Source: Pelagophyceae sp. CCMP2097 (taxonomy: Eukaryota; Sar; Pelagophyceae). From it: DNA of 29,762 nt. A program made the position numbers and the translations under genes. This document shows positions 16,704-26,710 of this stretch, piece after piece (the first letter of the stretch is position 1; each line of letters begins with the position of its first letter). Under the pieces are notes generated by a model. That model saw only the letters and a program-made list of their open reading frames with translations. It ran no database searches and was not told the DNA's origin. Location of the stretch: positions 145,872 through 175,633 of the forward strand of contig MU657260.1 in assembly GCA_026770575.1 (NCBI GenBank). Direction: 5' to 3'.

Positions 16704-18995
16704 CTAGACGACTGCCGCTTTGGCTTTGGTCGCGTTGTACTGCGCGGCGACGGCGTCGAAGGCGGGCTTTTCGCGGCGCCAGAAGTCCAGCACGCCTTTG
16801 TGGTTCTCGCCGCCTAGGAGCGTTCGAGTCTCGATTGGCCAAGAGTCCCTTTCGAGCGAGACGGCGGAGATGGATGGATGGCACTCCGTTTCAGATGCAC
16901 GGCAGGGCAATTTTGGGCGATGCGCCAAGATGAGCGCCATTGGACGCTGCCGCGGGCCGGGCCGGTTCTGCGTGACGTCGATAAAGGCACAAATCGGCGG
17001 GTACACGCCCTCTACGTAGTCGCAGGGCCCGTCCCTCTGCGCCCCGTCGTTGCCCTTAAAGTCCGTCCAGTGCCTAGGAACGCACGTTGGCATGGGAAAA
17101 TATGGCTTGCCGAGTCGAAAATATGGCCTTGTGGAACCAGGCGCTGCCGACGGATTTTCTCTGGCGGGCATCCCGCCGCCGTCATCTCGGTCAACCCCGT
17201 GGCGCGTTCCCAAAGGCGCGGTCCGGCGCCAGAGCGTGATGCCGCTGATGTTGTTGTTCTCGATTGCCTCTGCGACGTCCTCGGCGATGACGAGGCCTTG
17301 GTACTTGAGGGTCCATTTCGCGGCCGTCGCGTTCGTGCCCCATTCGTAAATGCCACCCGCGCCGGTCTCCGAGATGACAAAGGGCTTGCCCGGCTGCGTC
17401 GACGCGGCCCACGCAGCGAGATCGTTCCAGAACGGCCGCACGGCGGAGACGTTGTTCTCCTCAATGTACCTCATCCGTGCCTCGGAACAATGGTGCCACA
17501 GACGCAGACGCACCAGCCCGGGTAGCCGTTGAACGAGACGAGCGTGGCGGCATCGAGGCAGACGTCTCTCTCCTCTGCGTTGGAAGCCCACGTGACAAAT
17601 CTGGAAGAGTCGCGTTTTTGCAGCCGCGCCGCGCACGCGGCGTACGCGCCGCACGATTCTTCCTTCTCCGAAGGGCCCTCGTTGAAGAACCCCCACGTCA
17701 TAATCGAGGCGTGGTTTAGCGACGCGTCCTGCATCGCGTCCAGCTGCGCCAGCTGCACCGCCATCCACTTTTCGTCGTTGAGCTGCCCGACAGAGACGCC
17801 GGGCCCTAAAGTCTCTTCCCACATGGTCAAACCCGCGGCATCGAGGCGGTCGAGCCACCGCTGGTCCTGCGGGTAGTGCGCGCCCCTGACGTAGTTGGCG
17901 CCGCCGCGGACTAACAAAGCGATGTCGTCGTCCATCTGCTCCTCTGTAGGCGACGCGGCCGTCTCGGGCCATTGCGTGTGATGGTTCCAGCCCACCAACT
18001 TCAAAACCTCGCCGTTCAACGTCAGCCGCCCCGCGTCGGACCCCCACCATCGCAGGCCGAAGCGCTCCGTGACGCCGCCGCCGGCGGACCAAACGCTGAG
18101 AGTCTGCAGAAAGGAGGACGTCGTCGACCACGTTTTCGCGCCGGCGGGGACGGCATGCGAGTGCGCCGCGCGGCCTTTGAAAAACGCCAGCACGACAGTC
18201 GTCTCTAGAGACTCTTCGCCGTCGGGCGCCCAGGCAAAGTCAATGCCCAAGTTTCCGCCAAAGGCGCAATCCGCGAGCACGACGTCGACATCGACGGTCC
18301 AGCGCTCTGCGAGCGTCGCGTCCAGCTTCGGTGTCACGTACGCGCGCCACACCGCCGGCGCCGCCGCCACGGGCAATGCGTGCAGCACCACGGACCGCAC
18401 GAGGCCGCCGTAGTGCCAAAAGTCCCCTACGGGGCCACCATCAGAAGAGACCATCGGAGACCACCGACGCACCGCCCGTGTGCATGGGCGCGGTGGTGAG
18501 GTTGAAGCGGTTGTCCGCGAGGACGGTGAGCTGCCTCGGGCCGGCCTTGCGCGGGACTCTTCGCTGGAATGGCACGTAGCCGCCGTTGACGTGGCCTTTT
18601 TCAATCTCGACACCATCGACCCAGACCCGGCAGAAGAAGGCACAGGCCATGAACTCCAGCACGTAGTCCGCGTCAGAGGCGGTGGTGAACTCCGTGCGGT
18701 ACATGGAGACGCCTCGGTTGCCGTAGTAGCCGGGATCAGCGGCGTCGACGCACGCGGGGACCAGCATCGTCTCGTTGAACGGCATCGAATCCGCGTCCGC
18801 CATCAAAGAGTCGCCCGAGGCCCGGAAGCCGTAGGCCCACTCGCCGTCGAGGAGCACCGATTGGCGCGGGGCGACGATCTTGGGCCACCAGGTCGGGGCA
18901 TTCTCACCTTCCTTGCCACCCAAACGGCCTTTCTCGAAGCCGCCCTCGACGCCAACGAAGCCCGCGGTGACGCACGCGAAGAGCGATGCCCGCAT
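16704..18995 (-). CDS. Glycoside hydrolase family 2 (beta-glucuronidase/galactosidase-like), 5 exons
   Basis: Minus-strand exons 18995-18473, 18426-17514, 17469-17230, 17073-16946 and 16813-16704 give 637 residues in phase. A signal peptide (MRASLFACVTAGFVGV) suggests a secreted or vacuolar enzyme. The sugar-binding jelly-roll domain comes first (GYYGNRGVSMYRTEF, then HTGGDFWHYGGLVRSV at the exon 1/2 join), next an immunoglobulin-like domain, then the TIM barrel (LVGWNHHTQWPE, RGAHYPQDQRWLDRLD). The acid/base Glu is in WGFFNEGPSE (about 424) and the nucleophile Glu in FVISETGAGG (about 513); their spacing of about 90 fits GH2 enzymes. The intron 17229-17074 appears to use a GC donor: only this join gives GITLWHWTDFKGND. 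It ends DFWRREKPAFDAVAAQYN. It should hydrolyse terminal beta-glycosides such as glucuronides or galactosides. Confidence 0.83.
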
Positions 18996-19240
18996 CGCGA
19001 TATCGCAGGGTTCGAACAGGGGCCGTGGAGACGGCCTCTGCTGGCCGTGATTCTCTGATTTCCAGGTTCCGTTCTTGGGGGACCCTGTTTTGTGAACACA
19101 CGCGCGCTAAAAGGCGCTCTGCGAGTCCCGGTCAGAGTCCGCGCAGTCTGCTCCGCGCGGCCGGGCCCGTGCACCGCGGCCGCTGCGGAATCTGGCCACC
19201 GACGGACGCGTGTGCGTCGAATCTCAGGGCCCGGGAGCGC
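18996..19240. promoter_or_regulatory. Divergent promoter region between GH2 gene and WD40 copy 3
   Basis: 245 bases between ATG 18995 (minus) and ATG 19241 (plus). No distinct motif recognised. It is the third case in this window of a WD40 family member sharing a short upstream region with an unrelated gene. Confidence 0.3.
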
Positions 19241-20476
19241 ATGGACGCCGCCGGGAAGGACGTCGTCGAAAAGCCCGAGAGAGGTTTCGAGCCGCGGCGC
19301 CGCACCGGCGCCGCGCCAGCCCTCGAGGTGTTTGAACTGGGCGACGTGCTCGCGCTCATCCTGCGGCTGGCGGGGTCGACGACCGCATTCAACGTGACGA
19401 AACGAGTCGCTCGAGCTGCGCAGGCCGTGGCGCCCGTCGTGCGCAAACTCATCTGGACTGACCGCATCTTCAAGCGGCGAGCAATCCTCAAGGGGCACAC
19501 CCGCACGTCTTCAGTTGCGCGTTCTCGCCCGACGGCAAGCGGGTCGTGACGGCTAGCAAGGACGGGACGGCGCGGCTCTGGGACGCCGAGACGGGCGCAC
19601 TGCAGTCGAAGCTGGAGGGGCACACCCACTGCGTCAAGAGCTGCGCGTTTTCGCTGGACGGCAAGCGCGTCGTGACGGCGGGCAACGACAAGACCGTGCG
19701 GTTCTGGGACGTCGAGACGGGCGCTCTACAGTCGATGCTCGGGGGGGCACACCGACGTCGTCCAATGCTGCGCGTTCTCGCCCGACGGCGAGCGCGTCGT
19801 GACGGCGAGCAGAGACTGCACGGCGCGGCTCTCGGACGTCGGGACGGGCGCGCTGCAGTCGACGCTCGAGGGGCACAACGGCTGGATCATGAGCTGAGCG
19901 TTCTCGCCCAACGACGAGCGCGTCGTGACGGCGAGCAAAGACTGTACGGCGCGACTTTGGGACGCAGGAACGGGCGTACTACAGGTGGCGCTCGAGGGGC
20001 ACATCAGCGACGTCAGGAGCTGCGCGTTCTCGCCCGACGGAGAGTGCGTCGTCTCGGCGAGCCTCGACGGGACGGCGCGGCTCTGGGACGCCGAGACGGG
20101 CGCGCGGCTGCTGAATCTTCGGGGGCACATCGGTCACGTCTTCAGCTGCGCGTTTTCACCCGACGGCAAGCGTGTCGTGACGGCGAGCCAGGACGGGACG
20201 GCGCGGCTCTGGGACGCCGAGATGGGCGCGCTGCAGACGACGCTTGTGGGGCACGCCGGCATCTTCGGCTGCGCGTTCTCACCCGACGGCAAGCGCGTCG
20301 TGACGGCGGGCGCCGACAAGACGGCACGGCTCTGGGACGCCGAGACAGGCACGCTGCAGACGACGCTCGAGGGGCACACCCACTACGCCACAAGCTGCGC
20401 GTTCTCGCCCGACGGCACGCGCGTCGTGACGGCGTGCATCGATACGACGGCGCGCCTCTGGAATATCGCACTCTGA
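19241..20476 (+). pseudogene. F-box-like/WD40 repeat protein, degenerate copy 3
   Basis: From ATG 19241 the F-box-like part reads VFELGDVLALILRLAG and VVRKLIWTDRIFKRRAILKGHT. About eight WD40 repeats follow, ending RLWNIAL at 20476. The frame is lost at about 19500 by a one-base deletion (CACACCCGCACGTC) and again at a run of seven G at 19741-19747, where other units read CTCGAGGGG. A TGA at 19895-19897 replaces the conserved Cys of SCAFSP. The last 550 bases are an open WD40 frame with five nearly identical units. The lesions differ from those of copy 2, so the two copies decayed independently. The G-run shift could be a sequencing error, but the other two lesions would remain. Confidence 0.78.
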
Positions 20477-20874
20477 CGCCGTGGATATTTTTGTGACCTC
20501 GGAGGCAGCAGGAGTGTGCCCCCTCAGCCGCACCGGCCCTCGCGCAGTCGCCGGCCGGACGAATGTTAGGGTATGTATGAGTCTCGCAGCCTTTGGTGGC
20601 GCTGCGGTGGCGCATGCGTCATTGGCGCTGCCTCCGGTTCGATGTCAGCCCCGATGGTGGTCGGTCGTCGATCGGTGGAGGCAGGCGGTCGGGTGGGTAG
20701 TGGGTGGGGCGCCGTGGCCGGTCTCCGCGTGTGTAATGTAACGGAGAGCTCGGTGGTGCTCCAAGGCGTATCTGGTTTGTGTCTTTTCTGTGTCTGCGTC
20801 TGTGTCTGTGTCTGTGTCTCCCGTCCTTGCGGCGGCCTCTATTCTGGTGCGTCGCCTCCCGCTTCGCCGGGCGC
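20477..20874. other. Intergenic region with a GTGTCT microsatellite
   Basis: No gene seen between the stop of WD40 copy 3 and the stop of the convergent helicase gene. A short tandem tract of GTGTCT/GCGTCT units lies at about 20787-20820, and a GGTCGG/GTGGG-rich patch at 20650-20710. This holds the 3' ends of two convergent genes. Confidence 0.45.
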
Positions 20875-22904
20875 CTATCGGCAGTAGAGCTCGCGCTCGA
20901 TGACGGGCGGGATGGGGCGGATCTCGGTCGCGAGCTCGGACTCGATTCTGTACAGGTTGAAGCGGTCCTCGAACGTGATCAGGTTGATGGCCAGGCCCAA
21001 ATGGCCGAAGCGCCCCGCGCGGCCGATGCGGTGCAGGTACGTCTCCGACGTCTTTGGGAAGTCGAAGTTGATCACAACATTGACGGACTGGATGTCGATG
21101 CCGCGCGTGAACAGGTCCGACGAGACCAAGTGCCGAGTCGAGCCGTTTCTAAACTCGTGGAAGACGCGGTTGCGGTGCGACTGCTGCATCTTGGCGTGGA
21201 TGTAGAAGCACGAGTAGCCCAACTCGGTGATCTTCTTGGCCAGCAGCTCGACGCGGTTCACCGAGTTTGCGAAGATGACAGACTGGTTGATCTCCAGCTT
21301 GGTAAACAGCGTGTGCAGGCAGTGCACCTTTTGCCGCTCCTCGACGAAGGCGTAGAACTGCGTGATGCCCTTGAGAGTCAAGTCGTCCATGAGGTTGATT
21401 TCGTAGGGGTTGGCAACGAACTTGTCCTTGAAGTCCTTGACGGTGACGGGGAACGTCGCCGAGAAGAGGCAAATCTGGCGGTCCGGGGCGCAGTGCGAGA
21501 CGAGCTTCTCGATCAGCGGCGCGAACTCTGGCGAGAGGAGTTTGTCGGCTTCGTCCATGATGACGGTGTGGCAGTTGTCCAGCCCCGCCACGCCCTTCTC
21601 CGTCAAATCGAGGATGCGGCCGGGTGTGCCCACGAGGATGTGCACCGGCTTGTACAGGCGCATGATGTCGTCCTTCAACGAAGTGCCGCCCGTCGAGACC
21701 TAGGTTTTGGGAATGGAGAGGTTAGGCCAAGAGGGGCCCTTGCCGCGCAACGACTCGGCGCAGCTTTCGCACCATGCACTCGATCTTCATGTGTTTCGCC
21801 AGCTCGCGCACGACGGCGGAAGTCTGCAGCGCCAGCTCGCGCGTCGGGATGAGGATGAGGACCTGGATGACTTCCTTGAGAGGGTCCGTCTTCTCGAGGC
21901 ACCTATAAGGGCCTCAAAATTCGCTCATGGCGAGGCAACAGCATCGTGCGCAGTTGCGGCACACGGCCGTGCAAATCGCATCCGAGCGTGCGCCCTCCGT
22001 ATCAAACGCGGTATCCTTTGAGAAAACCACTTCGAGAAGAACACAATGCGACTCACGGGATGATAAACGCGGCCGTCTTGCCCGTGCCGTTCTTCGCGCG
22101 CGCCAGCACGTTGCGGTTCTGCAGGATGATCGGGATGGCGCGCTCCTAGAGCAAGGCGCGGCGTCGGGCGCCGCGTCGGGAAGAGAGACGGCGCTTCCGG
22201 GGGCGAGGAGTTTCGAGGCCACGCCTCAAACAACCATCCGCCGCGGCCCGGCGACGGCACACCGGGAGTGGCGATCCTCTTGAAAAGCATCGCGTCTCGA
22301 AACATGCCCACTGAACATGATCAAAAACACACACCTGGACAGGAGAGGGCCGCTCAAAGCCCTTTTCGAAGATGCCCATGAGGAGCTCGCGCTTCAAAAA
22401 GTAGTCCTCAAACTCCTGGCCGCGCGTCAGCGTCACGTCCTCGGTCCTAAAGCGGAAAGGCGTCGAGAAGCCGAAAGGAAGGGACAGCCGAAAGGAAGGG
22501 ACGCGAGCCCGCCATCCACCAATAACGTCCCACGGCGACCCACGACGTCGCCCGGCCCCGCCGCCCGGCCGCCACACGTCCGCCGCGTGAAAGTGCGGCA
22601 ATCGCATGCCCTCGGCAGCGGCAAAGCTCTCTTCAGAACCGCGTTGCCCGAGGCCCAGATTTGAAAAAATGCCGCCTTTGAAAATGCGTCCTTTCGACGC
22701 CACGGCGCGTGCGCCGTGGGCAGCGCGGCGGCCGCATCAATCCGGCGGCGGCTGCCGCGCCCCGCCGCCCGAGGCTCCCCGGGTGCGGCGTGCAAGGGAC
22801 GCGGGTCGTCGCTGGTAGCGGCCATCCTTCGGGGGCGCCTTGAGGTCGAGCTTCCACGACTCGTCGTCGTCGCCATGCGCCGCCGGCTGGGCGAGCATCG
22901 ACGC
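20875..22904 (-). CDS. DDX6/DHH1-like: DEAD-box RNA helicase, Dhh1/DDX6 type, 5 exons
   Basis: Minus-strand exons 22904-22801, 22446-22335, 22145-22057, 21902-21773 and 21699-20875 give 419 residues, the usual size of the family. The N-terminal segment [15 protein letters not shown] and [20 protein letters not shown] are typical of DDX6. Helicase motifs are complete: Q motif (RPSPVQ), motif [11 protein letters not shown] (about 87-96), Ia PTRELALQ, Ib TPGRI, II DEAD (194-197), III SAT (225-227), V RGIDIQ, and [12 protein letters not shown] near 365. Introns are 354, 189, 154 and 73 nt; the first junction is the least certain. The protein represses translation and promotes decapping of mRNA in processing bodies. 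It shares a 327-bp upstream region with the eEF1B-gamma gene. Confidence 0.9.
22447..22800 (-). other. First intron of the DDX6-like gene with a 16-bp tandem duplication
   Basis: The 354-nt inferred intron 1 contains a direct duplication CTTCCTTTCGGCTGTCC-like next to its 3' end (minus strand, about 22460-22495; units of about 16 bases). No coding content is recognised, although a GC-rich open frame runs through it. Confidence 0.4.
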
Positions 22905-23231
22905 CATGCGCCGGTGCTGTCACGCAAAGCGGCCGGGAGCCGAGGGCACCGAGCTGCAGAGGCAGCCGGGTCTTCGTCCGAGGCGCGCCTCTTAGGCGGG
23001 CCCTTTAGAAGGCGGGCGCAGGCAAGGCTGCCGCCTCGCCTGCCTTGGGTATCGAGCGCGGGACCGCGGGGCGCACACCGCGACGGTGGGCCTCGGAGCC
23101 TGAGAACGGAACGAGTCGGAGCTCGCGAGAGTAGGCAAACGGAGGAGCCAGAGAGTTTCACGAGAGAGAGTTTCTCGGCGAAGACTGCAAATTCCAAGCG
23201 ATTCCAGCGTCCGACGGTCGTCTGATTCGCC
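22905..23231. promoter_or_regulatory. Bidirectional promoter of DDX6-like and eEF1B-gamma genes
   Basis: The two start codons are 327 bases apart and face away from each other. No exon is seen between them. GAGAGAGTTT and GAGAGTTTC repeats at about 23150-23175 are near the eEF1B-gamma start. Both are housekeeping translation/mRNA genes, so co-regulation is plausible. Confidence 0.5.
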
Positions 23232-25221
23232 ATGGCGCTCAAGTTGTACACGTACCCGGGCAACTTCCGCGCCTTCAAGGCGCTCATCGCCGCCGAGTAC
23301 CAGGGCATCGACATCGAGGTCCCGGACTTTGACGTCGACGCGTCAGAAGCGGCGTCGGCACAGGAACATCGCCGGATTCCAAACGAGCCTCTGGGCGCTG
23401 CGCGAGCCTCTTAAGGCGCCGCCCGTGCCGGGGCGCACGCACATACGATTGGGGAAAGCGCCGGAGGTAGGACGCGCCGCCTCGCCGGATTATGCCCGCG
23501 AGGCGTGCGCCGCGGACAGGGCCTCTCCTTGGACGCCTCTTGCATCGTCGCGGGACGGTCTCCCGCGACGGGCCGCGCTCGAGACGCCGAAGGCTCCGTT
23601 TTTTCCTCCGTGGAAGGGGAGAAACGGAGGCCCGGGGCCGTGAAGCGAAGATTCGACCGGATCATATCGTCTTCCACGGACCCGGAGGGGGCGTGGCCCG
23701 GGTCCCGCCAGATTGCCCGCGTGGAGCTCCTTTGTCGGAGAGGCTTGCAAAAGCATCGGCAGAAGCATCGATCCAAGCCTTTATTCGGCATCTTCTCAAA
23801 CGCATGGACCGTAGGTCGGCAAAGACGCCGGAATTCCTCGCCATGTCCCCCATGGGCAAGGTCCCGGTGTTGTCGACGCCGCAGGGCGCCATCTTCGAGT
23901 CCAACGCCATCGCGCGCTACGTGGCGCGCCTCCGCCGCGACACGGATCTGTACGGCCGCACGTTTTTCGAGTCTGCGGTTGTCGACTCGTGGGTCGACTT
24001 TTGCGCGCACGAGCTCGAGCTCCCGTGCACCATGTGGGTGTACCCCATCATCGGCTACATGCCCTTCAACGCATTGGCCCACGCCAAGGCCGTGGAGCAC
24101 GTCGAAGCGGCTCTGGCGACGCTCGACGCGCACCTCCAGGACAAGACGTTCATCGTCGGCGATTCCGTCACCCTCGCCGACATCGCCATCGTGTCGGCCC
24201 TCGTCTACCCGGCCAAGTTCGCCTTGGACGGCGCCTTCCGCGCCAAGTTTGCGAATGTCTTCCGCTGGTTTGATCTCTGCGTGCACCAACCGCAGTTCGT
24301 CGCCGTACGAAACAGCGTCTGCACGGCAGAGGCGACCTTTGAGCAGAGTGCCGCCGACTGTCGCAACGCGAGGGCAAGGGTGCGATGAAGATGAACTTAT
24401 AAGTGTGATGCTCTGCGCGTGATCCTTTGTTACAATCTCTGAGCACCCATATTTTCAAAAAAAAAAAAGGCTTCCAAACCACACTTTTCAAACATACGAC
24501 GCTTCTGTAGGTGATTGGCGACGTGCCGCTCGCGACGTCGGAGCTGCCCCCCGCGGGCGCTTCGGCGGCGCCCGCCAAGGCGGCCCCCAAGGCGGCCCCC
24601 AAGGCGGCCCCCAAGGCGGACAAGCCCAAGGAGGAAAAGAAGCCCAAGGCTGAAAAGGCTCCGAAGGCGGCTGCGGCACCCGCTGGCCCGGCGCCGATCA
24701 CGGACGAGTACGTGGAGAAGAAGGCCGTTCACCCGTACAAGATCATGGACAAGGACTTGCCCTCGACGATGGACGGCGACGAGTGGAAGCGCACGTTTTC
24801 CAACAACCCGCCGGAGGTTTCGATGCCCAAGTTCTGGGAGATGTTTGACGAAAAGGGCTGGTCGCTCTGGACGTCGCGGTTCAAGTACAACGGCGAAAAC
24901 GAGAAGCAGTTCATGGCCGCCAACGCCGTCGGCGGCTTTTTGCAGCGGAGCAGCGAGGTCCGGAAATGGGCCTTTGGCGCCATGTTCGTCACCGGGTCGG
25001 AAGAGTGCATGCCCATTGAGATTTCGGGCCTCTGGCTCGTCCGCGGCCACTCCATCGAGCATTTGATCGAGTGCAACGACGACGCGATTTGCTACGACTG
25101 GAAGAAGATGGACGCGCCGGTGACGGATGAGTTGAAGGCGCTGGTGTACGAGTACTGGACGGCGGACGTGGACGGCTACCTCGAGGGCAAGCTGGTGACC
25201 GACGGCAAAATCTTCAAGTAA
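23232..25221 (+). CDS. eEF1G: Elongation factor 1B gamma subunit, 3 exons
   Basis: Exons 23232-23341, 23815-24304 and 24511-25221 (introns of 473 and 206 nt) give 436 residues, the normal length. An N-terminal GST-like thioredoxin domain (MALKLYTYPGNFRAFKALIA; MGKVPVL; ESNAIARYVA) and a helical GST C-domain (VGDSVTLADIAIVSAL) span about residues 1-200. The first junction restores VDASAKTPEFL and the second QFVAVIGDVPL. A Lys/Ala/Pro linker with APKA repeats follows (about 210-255), then the C-terminal eEF1-gamma domain (MPKFWEMFDEKGWSLW; GAMFVTGSEE; SGLWLVRGH) to the end at TDGKIFK. The subunit anchors the guanine-exchange complex that recharges eEF1A with GTP. It is divergent from the DDX6-like gene. 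The sizeable first intron shows no recognised element. Confidence 0.92.
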
Positions 25222-25354
25222 AGACCTTTCATCAAGGCGGGCGCAAGGCCGCCCCCCGACTCGTCAAACCGTCGATTCAGGCCTCTTAAGCCTAAGCCTT
25301 CAGGGAAGATTTGTGTGGCAAAGTGAACTGCGGCTGGGGAGCTGCCCGAGGCAC

Positions 25355-26107
25355 AATAGGGAGGTTCACTTTTTTTGAACAAGTTCAGAACTGAGTTCAA
25401 AAACGCAAATACGCTGTTAGGAAATGTTATGAACTTGTTCAGAACTGCCTTGCACATTGGAAAATACGAGGGTTGAACGGCGTTTATTGCGTGCCGCGGG
25501 GTCCGTCCCGGCGGCCGTCCTCGCTCCGTAGCGCACCGTTTTCGACGCGCCCGGGCGCGATCGACGCGCGCCGCCGCCGCGCGCTCGGCGCGACAAACGC
25601 GCCGCCGAAGCGCGTCGCCCTTCGCGCCGCGCGCAGCGAAAACAGTTTCCGCGCGACACCCAAACAATTTCCGTGATGTCATCCGTGAGGTTCCACCTTT
25701 GGGAAGAAAAGGGCAGCAACTCGGCCGATTTAGCGATTGGTGGTTGATGCGATTGCTAAAATTGGGAGTTGAGGTCGAGCAGGAGCCTCATTGGAATCAT
25801 CATAGAAGAAGTTTTTGGTCACAGGTTCGAATCTGGTCGGCCGCAAAAAAAAGAAAAAAGAAATAGCTCAATAAGAAATAAAATAATAAAAATAAAGATA
25901 AGGAGGATTTGAAAGTTCACGGAGTTGAGTGCAAGTTCAACTTTTTCTGCGTCGCGTTTTGTTCTCTGCAGGACACGTCAGCCTCACCACGAGAAGCGCA
26001 CAGCACGGCCAGTCAGCCTTACAGCCAATAAATATTTTGAACAAGTTCTGAACTATCGCCTGAACTCTGAGTTCAGAACTTGTTCAAAAAAAGTGAACCT
26101 CCCTAAT
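25355..26107. mobile_element. 753-bp TIR element with 7-bp target duplication, host of a nested SINE
   Basis: The ends are long inverted repeats: the left starts AATAGGGAGGTTCACTTTTT (25355 to about 25399) and the right is its complement (about 26061-26107), with two mismatches and one two-base indel. They are flanked by GAGGCAC at 25348-25354 and 26108-26114. A second, shorter inverted pair based on GAACTTGTTCAGAACT lies inward (about 25430-25446 and 26038-26055). Between them the GC-rich part (25480-25675) has no transposase similarity. SINE copy 3 sits at 25687-25919. A Mutator-like or other long-TIR class is possible; the 7-bp duplication does not decide it. Confidence 0.8.
25687..25919 (+). 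mobile_element. tRNA-derived SINE-like element, copy 3, nested
   Basis: Same core as copies 1 and 2, from GAGGTTCCACCTTT to GAAAGTTCA, without the extra flanks shared by those two copies. This defines the minimal unit (about 233 bp). The tRNA-like part with CGGCCGA, GGTTCGAATC and TCGGCCG is intact, and the poly-A region reads AAAAAAAAGAAAAAAG. The hexamer CCGTGA directly before it and TCACGG at its end form a short inverted pair. Confidence 0.78.
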
Positions 26108-26114
26108 GAGGCAC

Positions 26115-26710
26115 GAGGGGGCCGATTGGGAGAGCAGTGGAGTTTGGGAGTCATCGTGGAACTCTACGTGCCTCGCCTCGGCGGGAGCTTACGCGACGAG
26201 TGTCGTGGACGACGCGTGTCGGGGGGTCTCGAGTTGCTGTCCTCCAACATGGGCAACTACAGTTTGGGAATGACCAAGATGGCAGAGAAGCACGTGCTGC
26301 GGGTTGGGGGCTTGCCCTCCGCCTTGCGAGTCGCGACGAGGCAGATGAGGCATGAGGGTTGTGATTTATGTACCGATATGATTCTTCGTCTTCGCCTGCG
26401 CACTCACCCCCGGCGGTTCGCTTCGGGCGACGCCAGCGCCGCGGCCTCGTCGGGGGATGCGTCGGGGGTGGGTGCGTGCGTGATGAGCAGGTCCGGGTTC
26501 GTGACTTGGATCCCGATTTTGATCTCGCCAGTCAAAAGCGCCTAGCGGAGTACGTTTGGATGACGGTCTCTCCCCGTCGAGGAGCGTCTTCCGGAGTCCA
26601 TCCCGGATCCATCCCGTTGCGACAGGCACCTTCCTCAGCCAGAGTACACCTTGCTCTCGTCTTCTCCCCGGCGTTTCAAAAGCCTCTGCTCCCTTAACGC
26701 GACTCTGTTG
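26115..26710. other. Intergenic region without a recognised gene
   Basis: Open frames exist on both strands but none shows a domain, signal or conserved motif, and they overlap as GC-driven shadows. A GGGGGATGCGTCGGGGGTGG-type G-rich patch lies at about 26451-26475. It probably contains the 3' end region of the minus-strand gene that stops at 26711. Confidence 0.3.

Noticed and set aside
20779..21852. Long plus-strand open frame (357 codons) opposite the helicase gene
   Set aside because: It is the antisense shadow of conserved helicase exons; GC-rich codon use leaves the opposite strand open. Its sequence has no domain and it spans introns of the real gene.
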